From: DUVT01 sp041675865
GTDB lineage: Bacteria > Bacillota_I > Bacilli_A > ML615J-28 > CAG-698
Direction: 5' to 3'
Length of the DNA stretch: 20,105 bases
NCBI GenBank assembly: GCA_041675865.1
Contig: JBAYTA010000029.1
Location: 1 to 20,105 of the forward strand
In this document: positions 1 through 7,896 of the stretch, one piece after another
Position numbering within the stretch: the stretch's first letter is position 1
Layout: every line of letters begins with the position of its first letter
Translations under genes and position numbers: made by a program
The notes under the pieces: model-generated
Told to the model about the DNA's origin: nothing
Seen by the model: only the letters and a program-made list of their open reading frames with translations
Database searches by the model: none

Positions 1-1362
1 AGTTTTCTTTAAGAGGCCGTTTGAGTCTTTTAAAGAAAGCGAATAATTGATTACTTTTAAGGCCGTGTTTAAGTATTTTTTTAATACTTCTTTGTCTTTG
101 TCTATTTCATATCTTCTTTTTAATATTGAAAGATAATATAAGTCGTATTCAGGAATAATTACTTTAAATCGACCTACATAATTAGTCGGTGCTACAAAAG
201 GAAATGTTCCGTCTTTAAACTGTTCATACATAAAATCAGTTAGAACTTTATCCATTAAGTCTTTGGCTTCTAAAATATTCGTTTCAATAGCTTCAAGTTG
301 TATATCTGAATCGCCTAAATATTGGGCTTGTTCGCGGTGAGGACAATCAGTCAACATTCCTAGTGTGTTATTTCTTTGAGTTTGAATAAACATCTCATAA
401 AGTTTGTCTATTCGCCAATCGTTAGTAATTGGTTTATTTTCCTTTACAATTGTTAATTTTGTTCCCGCAAACAATCCAGTAACTTCTTCTTTTTTAACTT
501 CTTTTTTATATCCTTCTACTTGAAAAAATCTAAAAGCTTTGTAAGTAAAATCAAATTGATGAGTTTCTTGTTCTTTACCACTCATTATATAAATATCTTT
601 ATAGTTATCGCTTTTCTCATTAGCCACATTATGACCAACAAAGCCTTCTTCATCTAAATTTTCTGAATACCTAATGGTTATTTTATTATCTTTATAACCC
701 TTTAATGAAAATCTAACAAATCCTGATATTATTTTACCTACATCAAAAACAGATATACCATTTTCATATTTAATAAACTTCGGAGTTATTTCTTCATATA
801 TATAACCTTCATTAAGTTTTTGTTTAGTAAGTAGTGGCTTTAAATCGTTAAGATTAGAATATACAACGTTGCTATAGTCATCTTTATCTAAAACAATTCT
901 GCTATCGTATTTTTCTATTGGCGTGATCTTTCTTGATTGCTGAAACGACATATTAATATTATAAGGCACTTCATTATACACCTTCCATGATGTGTCACTA
1001 ACAATATTGATTGTTTCTTTAGTCGTTATAATGTTTAAATCTAACCATAAACCTGGATAGGCTTTTTTATAGTTTTGTCCATAATCTCCAAAGTAAAGAA
1101 CAATAATTTCAAGATTGTTCTCGCCTATTTTTAAATAATCCTTAATGTCATATTCTAAATACGCTTTCTCTTTATCAGCAACTGTGGGAACGGGCGAAAC
1201 AAAGCCACTAACCATTATTTTATTAATAAATAATTTAAAATGGTTATGGGCGCTTATTTTGATTGTTGCATTGTTAATCTTTTCATTAATGATTACATCT
1301 TTAAAGAAGTATGCGTAGTCATTAATAGTGGTTGTTTTTTTCCAAATCCATTTTGCTTTCAT
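1..1362 (-). CDS. alpha-L-rhamnosidase, GH78 family (partial, 3' end outside window)
   Basis: Expected to hydrolyse terminal alpha-L-rhamnosides. The visible part is the first 454 residues; the frame is open to the left edge, so the C-terminal part of the catalytic barrel is missing. It begins MKAKWIWKK, as many GH78 proteins do, followed by beta-sandwich-like sequence (about 20-300) with the conserved stretch FTYKAFRFFQVEG (272-284). The (alpha/alpha)6 barrel then starts with the family signature DCPHREQAQYLGD (339-351). From memory of GH78 structures, Asp339, Glu344 (general acid) and Asp351 align with the active-site residues of Bacillus RhaB; the catalytic base Glu would lie beyond the window. 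The start is ATG at 1360-1362 behind AAGAGG, 12 bases after the GH20 gene. There is no signal peptide or membrane segment, so a cytoplasmic role on imported oligosaccharides is likely. Family assignment is strong; exact linkage is unknown. Confidence 0.88.
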   Translation of the reverse strand, partial: MKAKWIWKKTTTINDYAYFFKDVIINEKINNATIKISAHNHFKLFINKIMVSGFVSPVPTVADKEKAYLEYDIKDYLKIGENNLEIIVLYFGDYGQNYKKAYPGLWLDLNIITTKETINIVSDTSWKVYNEVPYNINMSFQQSRKITPIEKYDSRIVLDKDDYSNVVYSNLNDLKPLLTKQKLNEGYIYEEITPKFIKYENGISVFDVGKIISGFVRFSLKGYKDNKITIRYSENLDEEGFVGHNVANEKSDNYKDIYIMSGKEQETHQFDFTYKAFRFFQVEGYKKEVKKEEVTGLFAGTKLTIVKENKPITNDWRIDKLYEMFIQTQRNNTLGMLTDCPHREQAQYLGDSDIQLEAIETNILEAKDLMDKVLTDFMYEQFKDGTFPFVAPTNYVGRFKVIIPEYDLYYLSILKRRYEIDKDKEVLKKYLNTALKVINYSLSLKDSNGLLKKT

Positions 1363-1374
1363 AGGCTACCTCTT

Positions 1375-3216
1375 TTAAATGTCTGATGGTGAAATATATT
1401 TAGTAAAGATATTTAAATATAATGTTTCATTATAGTCATTTCTATTATAAAACATCTTTCTTTCATCTAAAACTTCTATCTTACTAATTTTACCAGAAAT
1501 ATATAAATTTAATTGCTTTTTAACAGAAAATAGTCTTTCTTTTAAACCGCCTAAACGGTAACTTTGTATTTCAAAACCAAACGTTTTATTTTCTTTATGC
1601 CACTGTTTTTTAAATGCTTCTTTAAATAGATCTAAAGAATTAATTATTTTATCTAAAATAGCAATATAAGAAGTTAAAGTTTTTATATCTTTATTCTTAT
1701 ATGCTTCATGTATTTTTAAAGTTAATGTTGATTTATTCTCTAAAACCTCTGCTAGTAAGCCTAATGTTTTAAATAGATAATTGTATTTTGAATTTACTTC
1801 TGCTAATTTTATTAGATTTTCTTTAATATGGTTATATCTTTCTTGATAATCTAAATTTGGAGTATAGTAAAACGAACCCATTAAAACATCTTCATACAAT
1901 AAATATTTCGAAGGATTAGTTAATTTATAGTTTTTATGATCATATAATATGTTTGGCAAATCCAAAGCCAACAAATCGTTGAATTTATAATTAGTTAAAT
2001 ACGCAGAAAATTGGTCTTTATAGTTGTTTATTGACAAATTTGAATAATTAACTGATGACAAATAAATTAATGATGCCATTATCGAAAAATGAGATGCTTC
2101 TCCTCCGTTATCCCCCCACGCTGTTAATAAATAATCATTAACGTTATTGTTTATAGCCGCTTTAGTAGAATTACTAATCGCTTCTATAGCGTAGTGGTTT
2201 TTAGGAGCGAAGCCAACCCATTTATGTGCTCCGCCTGCAAACCCGTAATTATCAGTAAGTTCTTTAACGCTATTATAACGGCTTTGGAACTCTTCTAAAG
2301 TTCTATTATCATAATCCCAATAAATTAGTTTTATCTCTTCCGGAACAGATTTTTTAATTTCATCGGAAAATGACGCTTTATCAACATTATATAAGCCACC
2401 TGCTAATACAAAAAACATATCTGCCCACATTTCAGCTTTAAAGTTATATTTTTCTACTAATTTAGAAATAATCTTTAAATGATTTTGCATGATTTCTGTC
2501 TTGTTTGTATAACCATTTTCCTTTAAATACTTCCCTAATCCTAATTGCCATGCTTCGTCCATGCCGATATTAATTCTTTTTGTTTTAAAAGTTTTTGAGA
2601 TGGTATTAAGCATGTTATCTAACAACAAATGTGTTCTATCATTTTTGGTTAATAAAATATCATCTATGTCATGAATTTCTCCATATTCTCGATGCCTAAA
2701 TATTGCTTTTAAGTGAGCCAATGTTTGAATAAAAGGAACTAACTCAATTCCATGCTCGCTAGCAAATAAATCAAGTTCTTTTAACTCTTTTGATGTATAT
2801 CTTCCACGCATATAGCCATAATTTTCTTCGTTTTCTATCTGAAAAACATCTTCTAAGTACAAACCTAAATAACTATAACCTAAAGCTGCTAAAATAACAA
2901 TATAGTGTTTCAATGTTTCAATTTTAGGAACAGCATTTCTAGCTACATCCAACATAACACCGACTTGCTTAAACTTAGGACTTATTTCCATTTGAAAAGA
3001 TTTTAGTTCAGCATTTATTAAAACTAAGCTAGTGGCATGATAAATTTGATTATCAAATTGATAAGTTATTATTACTTTATCATCATTTTTAACAATTTTT
3101 AAATTACCTTCCTGTTTTTCAAAAGTTAAATTAATTTTTATTTTGTTTTTATCATAATAAAAATTATTTATAAAATTCAATATTTTTGATTGTAATTCTT
3201 TTGGTGTTATTTGCAT
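1375..3216 (-). CDS. GH20 beta-N-acetylhexosaminidase, GcnA-like
   Basis: Predicted exo-acting beta-N-acetylhexosaminidase. An N-terminal beta-rich GH20 domain 2-like segment (about 1-80) precedes a TIM barrel that opens with GVMLDVARNAVPKIETLKHY (about 86-105), the usual GH20 barrel entry. The catalytic Asp-Glu pair of substrate-assisted GH20 enzymes is Asp220-Glu221 in INIGMDEAWQLGLG, and further barrel motifs are AEMWADMFF (261-269) and LLTAWGDNGGEAS (363-375). The length of 613 residues and the xMDEAWxLGLG form resemble the GcnA subgroup rather than DspB or chitobiase types. A helical region of about 200 residues follows the barrel. No signal peptide is visible, so the enzyme should act in the cytoplasm. 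The start ATG lies behind GTGAGGT. It is the first gene after the hairpin at 3244-3274 and is followed closely by the GH78 gene. GlcNAc versus GalNAc specificity cannot be read from sequence. Confidence 0.87.
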   Translation of the reverse strand: MQITPKELQSKILNFINNFYYDKNKIKINLTFEKQEGNLKIVKNDDKVIITYQFDNQIYHATSLVLINAELKSFQMEISPKFKQVGVMLDVARNAVPKIETLKHYIVILAALGYSYLGLYLEDVFQIENEENYGYMRGRYTSKELKELDLFASEHGIELVPFIQTLAHLKAIFRHREYGEIHDIDDILLTKNDRTHLLLDNMLNTISKTFKTKRINIGMDEAWQLGLGKYLKENGYTNKTEIMQNHLKIISKLVEKYNFKAEMWADMFFVLAGGLYNVDKASFSDEIKKSVPEEIKLIYWDYDNRTLEEFQSRYNSVKELTDNYGFAGGAHKWVGFAPKNHYAIEAISNSTKAAINNNVNDYLLTAWGDNGGEASHFSIMASLIYLSSVNYSNLSINNYKDQFSAYLTNYKFNDLLALDLPNILYDHKNYKLTNPSKYLLYEDVLMGSFYYTPNLDYQERYNHIKENLIKLAEVNSKYNYLFKTLGLLAEVLENKSTLTLKIHEAYKNKDIKTLTSYIAILDKIINSLDLFKEAFKKQWHKENKTFGFEIQSYRLGGLKERLFSVKKQLNLYISGKISKIEVLDERKMFYNRNDYNETLYLNIFTKYISPSDI

Positions 3217-3243
3217 ATTTACCTCACATTCTATTTTAATTAT

Positions 3244-3274
3244 AATTAAAGGCGGTTTTTGGCCGCCTTTAACT
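3244..3274 (-). terminator. strong GC-rich hairpin between the 849-aa lipoprotein and GH20 genes
   Basis: TTAAAGGCGG and CCGCCTTTAA form a perfect 10-bp stem (3246-3255 with 3263-3272), extendable by one wobble and one AT pair, around a 7-base loop. It is the most GC-rich short element in the intergenic DNA. On the minus strand it is followed by TATAATTAAAATAG rather than a clean T-run, so it may be a leaky terminator, an mRNA 3'-end stabiliser or a processing site that sets different levels of the surface-protein and glycosidase messages. It is the only clear hairpin found inside the gene train. Confidence 0.6.
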
Positions 3275-3378
3275 TTCTAAATTCTTTAATCAAATTTATT
3301 GTTTACCTAAATCGTTGCTTTCACAATTTGATTTTAACGTATCCGTTAATCTATTTACCAATAATAGGAATTGTCAGT
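3275..3378. other. 104-base untranslated stretch with small inverted repeat
   Basis: No gene is seen here. It contains a short inverted repeat, TTAACG-TATC-CGTTAA (3334-3349). On the minus strand, TTGTGA followed 17 bases later by AACAAT is a very weak promoter-like pairing that could serve GH20 and GH78. Evidence for either being functional is thin. Confidence 0.25.
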
Positions 3379-5598
3379 TTATGGCAAATATTTTTCATCA
3401 TGAGCAAATGATGTAATTACATGTGGATCTGCAATATAAATATCAACATCTTGTTCCATTCCAATCGCATATTGAAATGTTCCGCTATGTTTTAACTCTA
3501 TCACGAATTCATAAATTTCTTCTGGAACAATCGCTCCTTCATGTAAATTTCCATCTATATCAAATATTTTAATTCTAGCGCTCTTGCTTCCGTCTGGATA
3601 CATTCTTACTATATTTGCGTTGTCAATATCCATCCAAAAAACTATATCTTTAGTCACAACTTCAGCAAAAGACATATAAATAACAAAATAATCATACTCA
3701 CCAATTATAGGGTCTGTTACATAAATCCGATTTCCCCAAAGTGATGCCTTTGGATTATAGACAAATATTTTATCGAACCCTAAATTAAGTTCTACTTCAT
3801 TAAACTCTGATTCTCCGGCACCAACCATTTCTAAATATAACTGATCAGAGAATCCTTCTTCATTTACCCTTACAGTTATTGTTTCCTCAAGCAACACATC
3901 ATTAAAGACCGCGCTTATAATTATTGTTGTTTCACCAACTCTTACTGGCGTAATAACGCCATCTAAAACAGTTGCTATACTATCGTCTTCAACGGTCCAA
4001 GAAACTTCTACATCTTGTTCTAGACCTTCAAATTTTACCGTTGCTGTAACAGTAAAATCTTCTGAATCTTCGGAAAGTTCCACATAATTATGACTTAAAA
4101 CAAGTTCAGGAACTTCTTCAATCGCGTATCTAGTGTCATGTAGTTCTTTTGTAATTACATGTGGATCTGCAACATAAATATCAATCACTTGTTTAAGACC
4201 TATTCCATATCGATGAGCAGAATCTCCATGATAAAGTTCTATTACAAATTCATAAACAACATTAGGAACAATTGCTCCTTCATGTAAATTCCCCTCTTGA
4301 TCAAATATTTTAACTCTATCGTGTGAAAATGTTCCATTTGGTTTCATTGTTACTACACTTGCAACAGTATCCATCCAAAATATAATGTCTGCTGAAACTT
4401 CATCCATAAATAACATATAAACCACGAAATAATCATATTCAACGATTGAGGGATCTGCAACTTCAATTCTATTCCCCCAAAGATTATCTTGAGGATTATA
4501 TATAAAAATATTTTCAAATGAACCAAAGGGATCTATTTTATTAAAATCAGCAGTAGAATTAGCAACAGTATCCATTTCTACAAATAATGCCAAGGTTGGA
4601 GCTTTTTCATTTACTTTTACAACGATTATTTCTTCAAGTAAAACATCATCGAAAGTTGCACTTACAGTTATTGTTGTTTCGCCAACTCCAACTGGTGTAA
4701 TAACACCGTCTAAAACGGTTGCTATACTATCGTCTTCAACAGCCCAAGAAACTTCCACATCTTGTTCAACATCTTTAAATTTCACTGTTGCTGTAACAGT
4801 GAAATCTTCTGAATCTTCAGACAATGTAACTTTGTTATCGCTTAAGACCAATTCTGGTAACTCTACTGATAAATATCTTTTATCATGAACTTCCGTTGTA
4901 ATAACATGAGGATCAGCAATGTAAATATCCATCCCTTGTTCAATTCCTATAGCATATCTATAATCATCATCAGTGTGAACAAGTTCTATCACAAATTCGT
5001 AAAATTCACCTGGAACAGGAGCTTTTTCATATAACTTCCCATCTTCGTCATATATTTTTATTGGATTATTAATTCTTCCATCCGGATATACTCGCGACAC
5101 GTTTCCTACTACATCCATCCAAAATACCATATCTTTTGTCATTGGTTCGCTAATCATCATATAAATAACAAAATAGTCATATTCAGTGATTGCAGCACTT
5201 TTAACTTCAAATCTATTGCCCCAAAGCGCGCCATTTGAGTTAAATATAGAAACTTCTTCAAATCCAAACTCAGAGCCTACCTTGTCAAGAGTACCCGTAC
5301 CATTTGACATCATAGTTACATACAATACATCAATAAATTCTGCCTCTTTTATTTTTACAATAATTGTTTCTTCAAGTAAAATGTCATCAAAAGTTGCACT
5401 TACAGTTATTGTCGTTTCACCAACTCCTACTGGTGTAATAACGCCGTCTAAAACAGTTGCTATGCTATCGTCTTCAACAGCCCAAGAAACTTCCACATCT
5501 TGTTCAACATCTTTAAATTTCACTGTTGCTGTAACAGTGAAATCTTCTGAATCAACCAAAATTTCTACTTCATCATGACTTAAAGACAATATTGGAAA
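3379..5598 (-). repeat. three tandem coding repeats of about 738-747 bp
   Basis: The 849-residue lipoprotein gene contains three in-frame repeat units at protein offsets of 246 and 249 residues. Between units 1 and 2 the Ig-coding part is nearly unchanged: 4727-4815 and 5465-5553 are identical over 89 bases at an offset of 738, while flanking parts of the same units have diverged. The third copy is more divergent. This patchy identity suggests duplication followed by local gene conversion or recent recombination. Confidence 0.85.
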
Positions 5599-5928
5599 AT
5601 GTTTTTCAAGCACAATTATTTTAACACTTTCCGAAACATCATCAATTGTTGCATGTGCATATGTTGTACCAGAAGATACCGCGGTAATTAGTCCGTTTTG
5701 ACTAACAGTAGCAATTGACGGGTTATCGATTGACCAAACAACCGTTTCTTCGGTATTTAAAACCTCCACCACCATTTGAAAAGTTTCCGAAATGTTTAAT
5801 GAAACCTCTTCTTTGTTTAAAGTAATTTCTACTTCATCATTAACAATCGGTGGTTCTTCTTTATTGCAACTAGCAAAGACAAACAATGCTGCTGCCATTA
5901 AAAATAAAACAAAAATTCTTTTTTTCAT
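3379..5928 (-). CDS. surface lipoprotein with Big2-type Ig domain and three tandem Ig + unknown-domain units
   Basis: Predicted membrane-anchored surface protein of 849 residues, probably glycan- or matrix-binding. The signal peptide MKKRIFVLFLMAAALFVFASC ends in a lipobox with Cys21 as lipid anchor. Residues about 31-107 are a bacterial Ig-like (Big2) domain with the typical W-S-x-D-N-x-S-I-A-T-V core. Three units of about 246 residues follow. Each has an Ig-like half (about 111-195, 355-440, 604-690) and an aromatic-rich half of about 155 residues (198-354, 446-603, 696-849). The second half carries invariant LWGNR, EYDYFV, FWMD, YEFVIEL and DIYxADPHVIT motifs and matches no family I can name; a beta-sandwich carbohydrate-binding fold is a guess. 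No catalytic signature or sortase motif is seen. The start is fixed by a perfect AGGAGGT ribosome binding site. It lies 67 bases after the DUF4838 gene and before the hairpin. Confidence 0.8.
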   Translation of the reverse strand: MKKRIFVLFLMAAALFVFASCNKEEPPIVNDEVEITLNKEEVSLNISETFQMVVEVLNTEETVVWSIDNPSIATVSQNGLITAVSSGTTYAHATIDDVSESVKIIVLEKHFPILSLSHDEVEILVDSEDFTVTATVKFKDVEQDVEVSWAVEDDSIATVLDGVITPVGVGETTITVSATFDDILLEETIIVKIKEAEFIDVLYVTMMSNGTGTLDKVGSEFGFEEVSIFNSNGALWGNRFEVKSAAITEYDYFVIYMMISEPMTKDMVFWMDVVGNVSRVYPDGRINNPIKIYDEDGKLYEKAPVPGEFYEFVIELVHTDDDYRYAIGIEQGMDIYIADPHVITTEVHDKRYLSVELPELVLSDNKVTLSEDSEDFTVTATVKFKDVEQDVEVSWAVEDDSIATVLDGVITPVGVGETTITVSATFDDVLLEEIIVVKVNEKAPTLALFVEMDTVANSTADFNKIDPFGSFENIFIYNPQDNLWGNRIEVADPSIVEYDYFVVYMLFMDEVSADIIFWMDTVASVVTMKPNGTFSHDRVKIFDQEGNLHEGAIVPNVVYEFVIELYHGDSAHRYGIGLKQVIDIYVADPHVITKELHDTRYAIEEVPELVLSHNYVELSEDSEDFTVTATVKFEGLEQDVEVSWTVEDDSIATVLDGVITPVRVGETTIIISAVFNDVLLEETITVRVNEEGFSDQLYLEMVGAGESEFNEVELNLGFDKIFVYNPKASLWGNRIYVTDPIIGEYDYFVIYMSFAEVVTKDIVFWMDIDNANIVRMYPDGSKSARIKIFDIDGNLHEGAIVPEEIYEFVIELKHSGTFQYAIGMEQDVDIYIADPHVITSFAHDEKYLP

Positions 5929-5995
5929 ATTTACCTCCTAAATATTTTTATTAATCTGTTTTATTCAACTTTCATATAAATGAAAACTACTTTAA

Positions 5996-7879
5996 CTACT
6001 TGTTTAAAAAATACGTGCTTATTAGTTCTAATTCCGCTATTCGAGGAATACCTAATAAAGTTACATCTCGTTTAAAATCATTAATCATAATTTCTAAATC
6101 AGCTTCTGTATAATAAATTCCATATAATTCAATTAATAAATAACGAATGGAAAGACTTTCTAATGTTATCCGATTATATAATGTTTTATACGTTGCCACT
6201 TCTGTGCTCTCCAAATGCTTAATTTCATCATATGCTTCATCAATATATGAAAGCCACTCTAATAATAATCCTCTTGGAAAATATTCAGCTTTTTTCATAA
6301 CTTTACTAGAAACATATCCTGGAACATTAAATTCGTTTGCTAAATGCGCGTGCCAAACGCGGTAACTCTTGTAATATTTGCTCATTGCTGGTTTAGAATC
6401 TTTAAAATAGTTGGTAAAAAAATCATCCACTAATGTATCTAAATCTAAAAATGAATTCCATTGTAATTTGGATGATAAAAATTGTTTTAACCTTGCCCAA
6501 TCAGTAGCCATTGCTTGATTATGCTGGGCTTGGTCAAACATGTACTTAGCATCATATTCCAAAACATATTGATATTTACCTTGAATCGAATTAAAAGAAT
6601 CAAAAGGTAAGAAATATTCATTAAAATAAGTACTATAACTCCAAATTAGCAAGTTATTTGTTATGGCATTCCATTTTTGCATTGTTGTCGCTACATCAAC
6701 GTTTTGTTCGTGGTAATAATCATAGTAGTGGTCTGCGTTAATTGGCGCATACATTACTGCAACATTATCTCTTAAAATAACATCTTCATCTATCGCAACA
6801 TATTTCTTTTGCTTTTCATTCCAAACGGCAGGGGCTTGTTCTGTCGGTTTATAAGCGAATATTACAAGCGTAACATTTCGATCTGGATGTTCTTCTTCTA
6901 ACCAGTTTTCTATCTTTTCAGCAACAATATTAATGAATAAAATTAGTTCAGCTGAATTTGTCCCATATTTACTGTGTAATTGTTTTGAAATAGGAGCGGA
7001 TGACCACCCTGGTATATCTTCTTGTCCAAATATTAATAAATCTGCATTAGGAAACTCTAATATTTTTTCTTTCATTACATCAACTACAACTTCTGAAATA
7101 CCTTCAGGATCTGTCATGAGAGCCAGTTGTCCGCTGCTATACCATTCGGGGTGTTCCTTCTCATAAATATCTGGATCAACTATTGAATAAAAATTATGAT
7201 ATGAAGAAGTACCAGTCCTAATCCACAATTCTTCAAATTTATGCATCCGCATTCTTTGGCCATAAGCGGCATTTTGTGAAAACTCTCCATAATTATTAAT
7301 TCTATAATCAAAAGAAGGAACGTCAGTTAAGTCAAAATCTAAAACATTCATATCTGTAACATTTCTTTTTATATAAATTTCGTCTGCTGCATATATTTCA
7401 AAATCAAATTGTCTTTGTAAAAAGGCATATACAGAATATAAAACACCATTGTTTGTCGCGCCATACAAGAAGAGATTTTCGTTTTTTAACAATATCTTCA
7501 AACCACTAAATCCTAGTTCGTCATAATTTATTTCTAAATTAGCTTCTTTTAATAGACTTGTGTTTCCTATCGAAATATATTTGCTGCTAGAATAACTTTC
7601 TAAACTCTCATCATCAATTGCTTCCAATGTAATTCCTGTTGCCATACCAAAGAAATATTGTAATTCTTCTACTGCTGTAATAGTTATTAATTTGCCTGCA
7701 TTTTTAGGATAAACAATAACGTAATCTGTTTTACCATTTTCTACAAGCTTCAATTCGCTTTCTTCTATTGGTTTTTCAACAAATGGCGGTTTATCTTCAA
7801 CTTCAGGCTTCTTTTTTCTGCATGAAATTAAAATTAAAGATAAAGCAAACACCGTTAATATAGAAAATATTTTTTTCAT
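5996..7879 (-). CDS. DUF4838 domain-containing surface lipoprotein
   Basis: Surface lipoprotein of 627 residues, a candidate extracytoplasmic glycan-processing protein. MKKIFSILTVFALSLILISC gives a lipobox with Cys20. Residues about 45-170 resemble the small N-terminal alpha/beta domain of GH67 and related barrel enzymes, including the G-V-x-Y-S-V-Y-x-F-L-Q motif at 145-155. The central region (about 190-480) has DUF4838 features: HNFYSIVDPDIYEKEHPEWY (228-247), FGQEDIPGW (284-292), FAYKPTEQAP (341-350) and a WSYSTYFNEYFLPFDSF stretch (413-429). A helical C-terminal region follows. DUF4838 proteins are often found in polysaccharide-use loci, but I know of no settled activity; acidic residues such as Glu287 and Asp288 are possible active-site positions only by inference. 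The ATG follows AAAGGAGG. It lies 17 bases after the 1010-residue gene, so it is probably co-transcribed and coupled to glycan capture. Confidence 0.8.
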   Translation of the reverse strand: MKKIFSILTVFALSLILISCRKKKPEVEDKPPFVEKPIEESELKLVENGKTDYVIVYPKNAGKLITITAVEELQYFFGMATGITLEAIDDESLESYSSSKYISIGNTSLLKEANLEINYDELGFSGLKILLKNENLFLYGATNNGVLYSVYAFLQRQFDFEIYAADEIYIKRNVTDMNVLDFDLTDVPSFDYRINNYGEFSQNAAYGQRMRMHKFEELWIRTGTSSYHNFYSIVDPDIYEKEHPEWYSSGQLALMTDPEGISEVVVDVMKEKILEFPNADLLIFGQEDIPGWSSAPISKQLHSKYGTNSAELILFINIVAEKIENWLEEEHPDRNVTLVIFAYKPTEQAPAVWNEKQKKYVAIDEDVILRDNVAVMYAPINADHYYDYYHEQNVDVATTMQKWNAITNNLLIWSYSTYFNEYFLPFDSFNSIQGKYQYVLEYDAKYMFDQAQHNQAMATDWARLKQFLSSKLQWNSFLDLDTLVDDFFTNYFKDSKPAMSKYYKSYRVWHAHLANEFNVPGYVSSKVMKKAEYFPRGLLLEWLSYIDEAYDEIKHLESTEVATYKTLYNRITLESLSIRYLLIELYGIYYTEADLEIMINDFKRDVTLLGIPRIAELELISTYFLNK

Positions 7880-7896
7880 CTTAAATAATCCTCCTT

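Noticed and set aside
5186..5578. Open frame of 130 codons on the + strand inside the lipoprotein gene
   Set aside because: It is antisense to the strongly supported Ig-like repeat coding sequence, is Ser/Thr-rich as expected from reversed acidic codons, and has no ribosome binding site.
3379..5598. Regularly spaced repeats as a possible CRISPR or phage-type array
   Set aside because: The repeat period is about 740 bases, in frame and fully coding; there are no short repeats with unique spacers.
5940..5985. Small hairpin (TTTCAT-TTAT-ATGAAA) in the gap between the DUF4838 and 849-residue lipoprotein genes
   Set aside because: The stem is 6-7 AT-rich pairs without a T-run, expected by chance in DNA of this composition.
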